From Porodaedalea pini (taxonomy: Eukaryota; Basidiomycota; Agaricomycetes; Hymenochaetales; Hymenochaetaceae): a stretch of 64,000 nt of DNA. Under the pieces are notes generated by a model. The model saw only the letters and a list, made by a program, of their open reading frames with translations. It searched no databases and was not told the DNA's origin. Every line of letters starts with the position of its first letter. Within the stretch, counting starts at the first letter, position 1. Positions 51,301 to 60,758 of this stretch are shown here, in pieces. Where the stretch lies: contig NBAY01000027.1 in NCBI GenBank assembly GCA_002794775.1, positions 1-64,000 on the forward strand, written 5' to 3'. A program made the position numbers and the translations under genes.

Positions 51301-52176
51301 GCGTTGAGATGGGAAGGAAGGTTAATATCTGAGGCATCAAAGGAAAAAAGGCGCGAATCACGGAAGTCCGAAATTAAGGAGGGGATGTTGTGTTTGCAAA
51401 CGAGATGAAGAGGAGGGGTGTCTGGTGGGGGAGTGAAAGATATGGGTATTTTAAACATAAGGGGAAGATGGTCCGAATGAAATTCGAAAGAGGGGTCGCC
51501 AATAAGGAGGGACTGATTAATGAAAGGAGAAATATCTGGGGAACTGATAGCAAGATCCAGGGTGGAAGATCCCCGGGGGTGTAAAAAGGTGGGTGTAGAA
51601 GGGGGATTGGTGACTATTAAAGAAGAAGTGTCGAGCCAGTGTAGAAAAGGTTCGGCGGCAGGATAATGCGAAGAAAGGCTGATATCAGACCACAAAGCAG
51701 CATGGCGATTGAAGTCGCCTATGAAAAGATAGGTGTCAGTGGCGGAAGGAATGGGAAAGGGGTCTTCAAAAAGATGGGTACTAGGGGAGCTGTAAATGTT
51801 CCAGATGTAAAGAGGTGGGAGTGATGAGCTGCGGTTTATGCTGATAGTGACTTGACAAATGGGACGCGAAAGATGAGGTTGGGAGCTAAAAAGGTGAGAG
51901 ATGCGTGGATGAAGAAAGGTCGCACAACTGGGGTGAATAGAAGTGGAATGGGGGGGGGAGGACACAAATGAAAGGGTCCGAATTGCAGGTAGCAAATTGT
52001 TGTTCGCCCGCTGAAGACTTTTTGGATGAGACAATAGTAGAAATGGTAGGAATTTCCTGTAAACAAATAATATCAGGGCAGAGACTGCCTCAATGGAATA
52101 GGGACTTGAAAAGAAGGTCAGTTGTAGGTTCAGAACGATGAACATTGAGAGAAAGAATTGAAATGAATGTGGACAT
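48345..52176 (-). pseudogene. LINE ORF2: endonuclease, reverse transcriptase, RNase H (broken)
   Basis: Starts ATGTCCACATTC at 52176 (MSTFISILSLNVHRS), directly after the ORF1 stop. Endonuclease motifs: CPDIICLQEIP and, after a frame change, YLFIGDFNRHAALW with STLDLAISSPD. Reverse transcriptase: VITIDIQGFFDNISHPLLID, GIPQGSPLSPLISI and the catalytic LLAYMDDHLLSA. RNase H: FLFTDGSVIEQDG, YEEQQALIASI, RIVTDSANC and WLPSHMGLPGNS. A C-terminal CPDPLCTKHDIHHSLNVC motif follows. Breaks: TGA at 52090-52092, 51231-51233, 49674-49676, 48876-48878 and perhaps 48501-48503, plus one frameshift at the C9 tract (51950-51958). Apart from that single shift the frame runs through the whole ORF. The TGA positions fit lost CGA codons. 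Confidence 0.85.
51950..51958. repeat. Homopolymer tract of nine G (nine C on the coding strand)
   Basis: Lies exactly where the endonuclease reading changes frame in ORF2. A slippage mutation or a base-calling error are both possible. Confidence 0.7.
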
Positions 52177-54409
52177 CTAAAAAGGGGGGCGGTAGTTGCG
52201 ACGTGCAGGGCAGGCGGAAGACCTGGCGTTATGGTCGCCTTGACAGTTGATGCAATGCGCAAAATGTTGGCATGCGAGATTGTTAGAAGCGGTACATGGA
52301 GCGCACTTGGCGACATGTATGGCTGTGCGGTGTGGTTCCAAACAGATGGCACAGTGTGCGACTGAACGGCACTTGATCGAAGAGTGTCCCAAGCGATGGC
52401 AGTTGTCGCATTGGGAGATAGTTGGCTGGGCTCGCATCTCTTCAAGGCATCGAATGACGCCAAAGATAGGGATGTTGCGGTTACTATGAAGGAAGAAGTG
52501 GTCAAAAGCTAACCGGTTAGTGTCTTTCAGAATAATGGAGACATTGCAGAAATCGAGGGTATTAAGGCGTTCAATGGACGCCATGAAATGAGGGGGGTAG
52601 AGGAATTCCTGTCCCACAAATTGGGGAAGGGAAGTGAGTTCCTCGGTCAGGTCGCGTTCGGAATAAAGAGCGTTAGTATCTTTGTCAAATACCGGCACAG
52701 CTGGGAGGACGAGTTTAAACTGGGGGGACGGCGTAAACACTTTAGCGCCGTTAATATTAATGATGCGATTAAGGAAAGTGGAAAGAGAAGGGAAAGTGGA
52801 GTCGAAATCGAGGCGGATGTTAGTAAAGGAAACACAAAGGTTGCCATTAGAAGTGTATTCGACATTGAGGATGACAAGATGTTTGAACTCTGTAGAACCT
52901 TTAAGTCCAGACCAGACGGTGTTCTTAATGGAGTTGGGAAGTGGGCGGATAGCAAGGTTGTCAGGGAGAGAGAAATAAACATGTTTAACATTGCGGACAC
53001 GCGTGTTAACTGAGCCGTTAGCACGGTTCATAGGTTTGGTGACGATCTCCCTGTCAGGGTGGTCTGCGGAGGTGGTAGTGACTTTGGTGGGAATCTGTTT
53101 GGGCTTTTTCTGAGCAGCCCTAGCGTACGTGACGGTGGTGTATCCGTCTTTGTCTGTACCCACAGATTGGACAGGTGGTGTGTAAATGGTGGTGGAGAGA
53201 CCAGGCTGTGGAGCGTTATGTTCAGAATGTATGTAACCATCCAGTGCGTGGATGGTTCCTTGTGTGTCCATTCAGTAGCCAGACCCTGGGACGCAGGTAT
53301 TGGCCATGGCTACAGCATAACTAGTACGGCCACCTTTGGGGGTGGGTACACGTTGTTTAACGACAGGGGGAGGTGGAGGAAAGTGAGGGTCGTGAGTAAA
53401 GCTAGCACCAAGCGGGTCTGGTAAATATTTCAGGTCAGTAGAAATGTTAGACAAAAAGGAAACTTTGGGTTTATGGGGGTTTTGTGCCTGTTTTTCGAGT
53501 TTATTAGTTTTCTTTGTCAGAGTGGAAACCATAGATACGAGTGAGGAAATAGAGCGGGACATGTTTGTGAGATCATCGGAAATCTGCTCTTCGTGTATGT
53601 CTTGAGGACTGCGATAAATATTGTTGAAAACATTCTTGCAATAGGGGGCATGGATTTTGAAGGTAGTCTGAAATTGATTGAGAGAGCTGTTAGCATAATT
53701 CTCACGGGCAGTCTCATTGTCAAAGGTATTAGAACGGTTAACCCAAAAACAGAGGGATGAGGCTACGTGAGCCATGAAGCAACCCATCATGGCGGGGTCG
53801 TCATAGAAAGGTGTTGCTGACGTCCAGGTGTCTTGATTAATAAGAGAGTGGAGCTCGCGAACCGAAGACTTGGCAAGTTCGCAAGACTTCCTGTTGACTT
53901 CTTCGGTGATGGCCGGATCCTCATCCTCGTTATCGATGTTGTCGAGTTGGGGGGGACGGGCGTCGACGTATAGGTCGTCGTCAGCGTCCATGGCGTCCTT
54001 GTCATCTGGAATATGGCCAATCGTAGCGGGATTACCTGGGGCCTCACGTCCTTGATGCTCATCCTCGGATGGAGATCGTTTAAGACTGGTTTGCGATGGG
54101 ATGTCCGGAGTGGGGGGGGGGATCTCCCTGTTTGCGGAGGGCAGCTGCATGTTGGTCCGCCTCGGTATCGGGTGACCAATTGACGATGTTTTTCGCCGCC
54201 AAGTCACAAACGGCTTGGTTGTGGTTGTAAGTCGAATCGCGTCCGCACTGAGTGCAGAGTTTCGCAGCGCCAGAGACACACGAGCGACTGTGATATGGGA
54301 GTTCGTATTTGCATTCGTCACATTTCGTCGGGTCCTTGATGTTGCCCAGGGATCTGAGCGATTTGGTGCGATGAAGGCTCGCTGGCTTCGCGTTAGGGGG
54401 CGGGGCCAT
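52177..54409 (-). pseudogene. LINE ORF1: RNA-binding protein with zinc motifs (broken)
   Basis: From MAPPPNAKPASLHRTKSLRS at 54409: a Cys-rich N-terminal part (KCDECKYELPYHSRSC and CTQCGRDSTYNHNQAVC), then a frame change at a C10 tract. A long helical middle follows (LHSLINQDTWTSATPFYDDP; coiled SLVSMVSTLTKKTNKLEKQA), a TGA at 53272-53274, and a second half with a folded RNA-binding-like region. It ends in zinc knuckles (CDNCHRLGHSSIKC; HCAICLEPHRTAIHVAKC; HCINCQGDHNARSSAC). The stop TAG at 52177-52179 directly abuts the ORF2 ATG. ORF1 proteins of this kind coat the element's RNA. Confidence 0.75.
54112..54121. repeat. Homopolymer tract of ten G (ten C on the coding strand)
   Basis: Sits at the point where ORF1 must change frame between its Cys-rich N-terminal part and the long middle part. 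Confidence 0.7.
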
Positions 54410-54689
54410 CGATGGAGACAAAAGAGTTTCACTAATGTAGTCTTTCCCACGGTCAAGATGATGGTGGTAAGAGGGTAAGTGACTTCCTGAATTTTTGTAG
54501 TGCTGGAACCCACCATGGACCTTGCCTCGGTTTACCACTGAGCGCTGACCGGTTTATCGGACTATCTCCATTTCCACCCCATTCACTGTCCGCTCTGCTC
54601 TGTGTCACTCTTAGAATCACGCTCCGATCTGAAAGCTCGCGCGATGATGTCATTCTCTTTTATCCTTGCGATACGAGCTTTCATCTGAA

Positions 54690-55157
54690 ATGAGTGCACA
54701 TGGACTAAACGCCCGCGCTCTGCTCACATTCCATCACATTTTTTCCACACAGAAGAAGCGGACTATACAACAGGCTGCGCGGGACCTCAAACTATACGGA
54801 ATCTGCAAGGTTGGCTACCCAGGAATTCTAGCCGTGGAGGGCACAGAGGAACAAGTAAGAAGCTACCTGCGTGAAATCAAAGTGCGTCGTTTCTCGATTT
54901 CCCGGTCTACAAATTGCTGAATTTCAAATCTACCCCATATGAAGTCTTTGCGCTGGGCATCTTGCACTCTCACAAACCTCACCTCTGGACTGAACGAGGC
55001 AGATCTTCGTATGATTACGACACGGCGTGCTGCGTCTAAGCCCGCTGGTGTAGAGATGGTCGAGAAAATGAGCGAGGTTGGGGCTTATATGCGACGGGTC
55101 GGCCTAGAGGATTGGTGGCGGAAGTCGATGGGGTATCATAAAGGCGGTCCGGGTTGA
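54690..55157 (+). pseudogene. Prp3_C/DUF1115 domain, apparently the 3' part of an RWD-domain gene
   Basis: Two exons: MSAHGLNARALLTFHHIFST, then KRTIQQAARDLKLYGICKVG, YPGILAVEGTEEQVRSYLRE and, after an intron, SLRWASCTLTNLTSGLNEAD and GAYMRRVGLEDWWRKSMGYH. This is the C-terminal domain of RWDD2-type proteins (FxHxxxS..K, PGI..VEG, WW at the end). Such proteins normally begin with an RWD domain of about 120 residues, which is not found upstream: within about 150 bp the sequence runs into the 5' region of the LINE. An open frame at about 54545-54688 might be an RWD scrap, but I could not match it. A stand-alone gene starting at 54690 is the alternative. Confidence 0.6.
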
Positions 55158-57649
55158 ACCATATTCTGGAGAATACTTGCGGAAACCGAACGAACTTGAG
55201 GGAACATTTGCTGCGCTTTGCCCAAGCGTCTTGGTTACCCCTTGAAAGGCGAGTTCTCATCTTTTTCCTGCGGAGTTTGTCATCCACGCGGTGCTAATTT
55301 AATGAGTACCAGGCAAGATGGGCAATCCTGAATTGTTCACTGAACTCTTTGCGCAACATGGAATCGGAGTAGTCTGTACCTGCAATATAAAATGTCAATA
55401 CGGAGAAGAAGGGCTCAAGTACATGAACTTTTCCTCAGAAAAAGCTATGGTTCCCGACTTCGCGTCGGTGGGAGAAGAAAAGGGGGAATGCGACGCGCGA
55501 CCCTGGTTCGAATGCTCCCGTATCGTAGCCAAGGCATAAGAGAGGACACCACTCTTGCTTTCCGCTCATCTAAACGCGGCTTCCCACAGCAACAGCTCCT
55601 TACTTCGTACTCCGCAGTTTCTGTCAGACCTTTCCTTAGTCCGAATGACTACCGTTGGTGCTTCCATCTAGTAAGCAGCCAGTTCGGCATTCTGAAAACC
55701 CCTGTGGCGCTCCGGAAGCAGCAAATCAGTCAAGAATCTCCTCGTTTGAAGAAACCTGCCCAGTACCGGGTTACGAGAAACGAAGGCTCGGGATCCAGGA
55801 CAACCAGATCAAACGAGAAGGGATCTTCTTGACCACGAACTCAATGTTGCCTATTCTTACTCATGTCTTTAGAGCGCAATCGAGAATTAACCAAGAGACC
55901 ATCTCCAAAGGTTAAGCACAGAAAAGAAAGATGAAAGACACTTGGGGCTTGTCCTTGGAAGCAACGCAAAAATGGGACGACTGTTATGCCGACATGCTTT
56001 GGCAAGGAATTCTCAAGGATTCGCAAGACAAATGGAAATGCCTTGTTCCTAGGGAGTCGCGGAATGGGGGAGTGGCCTCCCGAGAACCTGATAAGGGTCT
56101 GGAGCAGAAGAAAGGCTAACTGCCAAACGTATTGACAACGTCGAGGAAGCGCGGTAAAGAATAATGCTATAATGTGTTTTTTATATCATACATCTGACTT
56201 GAAATACGGTATAGGGGTTCGAAGACTGGATATGTCTGACGACTGCAGTACCTAGTTTAGGACCAGAAAAAGGAAGCGCATCTGCGTGAAGCAGCAGTAT
56301 CGGGTCGCTATTTAAGGACTACAATGACCAGAGCTCAACAAAGCAGCAGCACTCGACGACATGGGATGATCTCTGACTTCGAGGAGATAAGATGATGCGC
56401 AATGATAGCTGCCATAGTAAAAATAAGGTTTCAGTGAGTGGTTCAATGGCAGTGTGGTTATGAAACTCGTGTTTCCATTTCACCTTTTGCTCTCGCCTGA
56501 CTCATGTGTAGCGACATACAGACAACACGTTTTGTTTTTTTTCATCCAATTATGAACTCAGCGACGTCTATTTCGATTTTCAAACAAAAAATAAAAACAC
56601 ATCGGAGCCGAGGCCCATATCAGATTGAGCCACTCAAGCCAAACGCCACCTTTTCTTCAAAGGATTTCACATATCTGTCTGGAACGCAAACGCCGCTATC
56701 TACTGGACCCATAGCCAGATTATTAACGCCGCCGCCGCCGCCACAATTGTGATGCTCAAAAAGATCGACGGGTCCGCGGGCGGGATTTGCGGGCGCTTGT
56801 CGGTGCCGGTTCATTTTCAAATTTCAAATTATTGTTCTATTGTCCAAGGAATTGGAAACCTTCTAATGAAAAGGAAAAGGAAGGTGAAATGGCTAATCCC
56901 CAAACGCCGCCGCCACAATAAGATTGTGCTATCTGGAGTTGATAGAAGGAGGAAGGGAAATAAATGATAATAACAAGTAGGTGTTTGGGTCAAATTCACG
57001 ATGTCATGTCCATGTCTGCCATTCTGTCATCCTTCTAAATCTGCCAGTACTAGTGAGTGTGTGAATAATAGAGCCTCAAGTGCTATCTCAACCAGTAAGC
57101 CACGAAGTACATCGCCTCAGGAATTGGAATTAATCATTATTATTATTGCATGGATTTCATAAGCGAATAGTCTCTGAGAACGCGTAGCAATGCTCGGACC
57201 GCATGTGCATCTGAAAGACAAAGTTACAGAGCTAAATAGAAGAGGGATACATGCAACAGTATTAGGACATTAAAAACAAGACACCTATGGCATCGGAAGG
57301 TACAGTTAAGTTCGAGGTCCGACTTCCGAAACATCGGCTTCGGAACGTTATTAGTGAAAGGAGCAGGAACATCAGGAATGACGCGTGGTACACGGGAATG
57401 AGTCTGAGGAGAAAGCGAGACTATACATAGCGAGCTGCGGAGTGGGTAAGGCGGGTACAGGCATAGGCACAATACCGGGAAATGAACGAGTATCCGAGCT
57501 GCAGAATCAGAATCACAGGAATGCGAAGCAGAACCAATGAGCAGAGCAGAGTCGGCGATGTGCTAGGCAACAATGAAGGTCCGTAGTCCGAAGCTCATGT
57601 CCAATGACTCGTGAGGCGAGTCAGAAGTGGGCGTTTGCAAACCTCTGAT
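55158..57649. other. Gene-poor stretch next to the LINE
   Basis: Holds several chance frames (for example 55392-55832 and 55931-56119 on +) without known motifs or joinable exons. It contains short tandem GCC units near 56728 and 56906 and purine-rich sequence. It may be decayed genic or mobile sequence; nothing specific can be named. Confidence 0.4.
56728..56742 (+). repeat. (GCC)5 microsatellite
   Basis: Five GCC units; a related shorter tract (CGCCGCCGCC) occurs near 56906. Confidence 0.6.
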
Positions 57650-58451
57650 TCAGCTGTAGCGCGCGAGTCGCGCCACCTCGCCTTTCACCCTTCGCCCAAT
57701 GCTCCCCGTGTTCATCAGCCCAATCTGAGTGCTCGGACCCTCCCATCCGTCGGGAAAACGCTCCTCCACAAACCACTGTGCAAGGCGCTCGCGCGGGACG
57801 ACGAGCCCGTCCGGGCCCTCGCCTCCACTGACGCCCATAGCAAGGAGGATGAGCGCCACCTCTCCGCGCGTGATGAAAGAATGCAAAGCATCCAGCGGTC
57901 GGAAGAGTGAGGCGTCACGAAGGTAGCGAACGCGGGCGAGGTCGAAGAGTGTCAGCGCCCCAGCTCCGCCACGTCCCTTTGCGTTGACGCTGCCTGCGTC
58001 AAGCAGCGAGGTGAGGCGTGCAGGGTCGGGTACAGATGGCGCATATACCGCGCCAGGTGCTGCATCCGCATGCCCGAGCGAGCCGTCATGCTCAATGCGT
58101 CCGTGGCGCGCGAGGTCATGCAAGTCGAGAGCGAGGCGCGTGGAAAGTCCCGAACCTGTAAGATGACCACACCAAAGGAAACCCACGAAGGAGAGTACTA
58201 GTGCAAAGGGGTAGGAACAGTTGTAGATTATTCGCAACGCATGCACGAGTTGCAGGAAGGGGATCGAGTGGCCTGAATGAGGACTGGCAATAGAGGTAAA
58301 ACATTGTCAACGAAGTCCGAGACAGAGGAGAAGGGTATAGTATCACTTACATGTAAGAGTGGTTGGCGAGCGCGTTGAGCGCAGGGCACGGTGAACGACT
58401 GTCCCCGGGGCCAGCAGGGACATACGGGTTGCGGTTGTGGAATGTAGACAT
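57650..58451 (-). CDS. Short heme-thiolate peroxidase (chloroperoxidase/peroxygenase family), copy A
   Basis: Exon 1 (MSTFHNRNPYVPAGPGDSRS then PCPALNALANHSY) joins through a phase-2 intron ending TTGCCAG to IPHSGHSIPFLQLVHALR and about 200 more residues; 244 in all. Cys22 of the PCP motif is the expected heme thiolate ligand. GRIEHDGSLGHAD gives the Glu-His-Asp-x-Ser motif of Caldariomyces chloroperoxidase (catalytic acid-base His/Asp and metal-binding residues), and EERFPDGW matches the region of the catalytic Glu. No signal peptide is present, unlike secreted peroxygenases, so an intracellular site or unconventional export is inferred. Enzymes of this family use H2O2 to halogenate or oxygenate organic substrates. 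A TATA-like word (CATATAAGTA, minus strand, 58541-58550) lies about 90 bp upstream. Confidence 0.87.
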
Positions 58452-59186
58452 TGACAAAGAGGGAAGTTGAACACTAAACGCCACCGGTAGCAAATGGTCG
58501 AAAGTGGGGATGAAGTTCCCTTCTCCCCTGCCCCAGCTAGTACTTATATGGCTCAGAATTGCGCTTGAGACACGGTTACCAGGGATGTGAGATGACGATG
58601 TAATTGCGGACCCTATTGTGGCATAAGCAGAGATTGCAAAGTGGGGCATGCAACGTCAGGAGGTTGATTATATGCCGGCCTCGCGAAGCACACGAGGATG
58701 ATAGCCAGTGTATGAGTTCTAGAGTATCACATAGTATAGCCCATGCGCAGCGAGTCATATCATACAAGAGCCTCGCCGTTTCCTTGCGCAGTGAAGTGAC
58801 GCTGGCAGGCGAGTTACACATGAGGGCCGTCTGACCCGATCCATACAGCAAAGCGCGACAGAATCTAGATCTAGCTGAGCGGTGATCATTTTTGACATGT
58901 TGATAGAAAGCGCAGTAGGCGGCGCGAGAGTGGCCAGAGGCTACAGTCTCACTTCGAGGATAATAACGAGTAATCTTAGACACGAATGACAATAGTACTA
59001 GTGGTGGGAGAGAAAAGGCGCGGCGACATTGATACGACCTTTAAAGAAATCATTTCTCACGGCCCAGAACGGGAGGCTGCAAACGAACAACCCTGAATAT
59101 TAATCTTATCCTATAACTTGAATCCACAGCTTATAAAGGAGCAATTAATATTGTCTATCAATCAACATTACAAATAAAGTGATATA
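58452..59186. other. Spacer between the two peroxidase genes
   Basis: Contains the promoter of copy A and the 3' end of copy B. A 139-codon frame on the minus strand (58576-58992) has no motif. Confidence 0.4.
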
Positions 59187-60156
59187 CTACATTCTGTGGG
59201 ATACGGTAGTATGAAGGATAACAGGCAACACAGTTGAGTTAGCAGTGGTCCCGTGTATCTCCTTGATCAAGTCTTCAGCGAACTCGTCCGGCGACCTCAT
59301 AGAATGCTTTATATGAGCGCGCAAGGTCCCATTCCTTTGTTGATCCAAGAGTTCCTCCGCCTTCTTCTTGTACTTCTTCTGCGTTCTGGAAAGGCTGGCA
59401 AAACCTATCTCTCGACTCGGTCTCGCCCACTTGTCAGGGAGCCTCTCCTCATACATCCAGGCCCAGACAAAATCCTTGTTGACGCGTAGTTCCTTCTTCA
59501 CGTTGCCCCTGCAGTCCTTAATCGGCTTTCCGTTCTTGTCCGTGACGATCTCCAACTTTCCGAGGACGTCCATGATCATGCAGATCTCCCCGGACGTGAC
59601 CAGCTTGTGCACGCGATCGAGCTTCATGTTCTTACTGCCTACCAGGTTCAGCCGGTGCTGAATGAAATCCTTTTCTGTGAGGTATGTCTTCGGCTCTTCG
59701 TCCTTGACATTATTGACATTAAGTAGTTTATCGACAAGCGCCTTGTTGGCTTTCGTTGGAGCATAGTCATCGCCTTTCGTCGCATCGAGATGGACCAGCG
59801 AATAGTCATGCTCTATCCGGTTATGTAGAGCGAGCTTGTCCAGGTCGACCTCCAGCTTCTTGACATTCCCACAGAGAAGAACACCGACTCCCGCCATGAC
59901 GAGCGCGAGGTCACTCGAAACGTTATATAAGAGGTGAACCTTCTCTATTAGATCGCGCAGCTCTATGTCCTTGCCGTTACGGTTTCTATGCAAGTTGAAA
60001 TCTCAGCTTCCACTGATCGGAGGCACGAGGTTGTCGACTAAACCCACACGAGTCCGTGGTTGGCTAATGCGTTGAGAGCTGGACAAGGGGAGCGCTTATC
60101 TCCTGGCTCGGGCTTTTCATGGCGAGGTGGGTAGTTAGGTGGGTGAGGATGATTCA
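59187..60156 (-). CDS. Short heme-thiolate peroxidase (chloroperoxidase/peroxygenase family), copy B
   Basis: Exon 1 MNHPHPPNYPPRHEKPEPGD then KRSPCPALNALANHGL joins in phase 2 to VNRNGKDIELRDLIEKVHLL; about 302 residues in all. Cys25 of PCP is the heme ligand; NRIEHDYSLVHLDATKGDDY carries the EHDxS motif, and WMYEERLPDKWARP the region of the catalytic Glu. Compared with copy A it has a longer, Lys-rich insert before the ERLP block (TDKNGKPIKDCRGNVKKELR) and a C-terminal extension of about 60 residues. No signal peptide. The two tandem genes differ strongly outside the motifs, so the duplication is old. Confidence 0.87.
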
Positions 60157-60758
60157 TGACGTTAGATCTAGAGAGAAGAAATGTAAAGTCCAGTCATCTA
60201 TGTATATGTATGTCTGTTCACCACAGACTATTGCTAGCGAGCGTTTGAGCTAAGGGTTCAAGTTCTTTCTAGCAGCTGAAACATTCCGTCTCACCCCGTG
60301 AAATGGGCCTGATTGTCAGGTTATTGACCTTCATGTGGCGAAATGAAAGCAGGCCGGCACACCGTGAAACACGACCTAGATCTGCAATAGTATCCACAGC
60401 AAAAGAGTTGGGACCAAGGCATTAATGCACTTAGACTTGTGCTTGAAGCGGACTAGAGCCATTCTGTTTCGCATCACTGAAACACTGCATCAAATTATAT
60501 TATACGAGCAGACGCGGCCGTTGATCAAATCCTGAACTAACTGAAGGGTTGGTATAGTGAGATCTTCAGATATATACATATAACATTATTGTACGAGAAG
60601 CAGAAAAGCATTCAGAAGCGTCTCGAGCAAGAGTGACCGATGAAGGAACAATGAGGTGTTGAATAAAGCAAAGGACGAAGCAGAAGGACCCTTAGACGCA
60701 TCCCTGTTGTCATGAAGATATTGACGCTAGCGTCGAGGCTCTTTCAATCGATCAAGGC
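60157..60758. other. Intergenic, nothing recognised
   Basis: Upstream region of peroxidase copy B and 3' flank of the RAP1-like gene. No gene-like frame. Confidence 0.4.

Larger units (their letters stand above)
48200..54540 (-). mobile_element. Degenerate non-LTR retrotransposon (Tad1-like LINE)
   Basis: A minus-strand element with ORF1 (zinc motifs) and ORF2 (endonuclease, reverse transcriptase, RNase H, C-terminal Cys/His motif), in the order of the fungal Tad1 group. Boundaries are approximate: the left edge is set by the end of ORF2 (48345) plus a pyrimidine-rich (minus strand) tail, the right edge by the 5' leader before ORF1. No poly(A) tail or target-site duplication could be identified. 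Codon and base use differ from the flanking genes: the minus strand is rich in C and T. ORF1 and ORF2 carry in-frame TGA stops and frameshifts, so this copy is inactive. Confidence 0.85.

Noticed and set aside
53272..54516. Using the minus-strand frame from 54516 as the ORF1 N-terminus
   Set aside because: The neighbouring frame from 54409 has ordered Cys-x2-Cys motifs and looks like the true ORF1 start; the other frame only becomes protein-like after the C10 tract.
48200..54540. LTR retrotransposon or retrovirus-like element
   Set aside because: No flanking direct repeats, protease or integrase; the endonuclease-RT-RNase H order is that of a LINE.
55495..55525. GGTTCGAATGC resembling a tRNA T-loop
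   Set aside because: The flanking bases do not pair into a T-stem, and there is no A box upstream.
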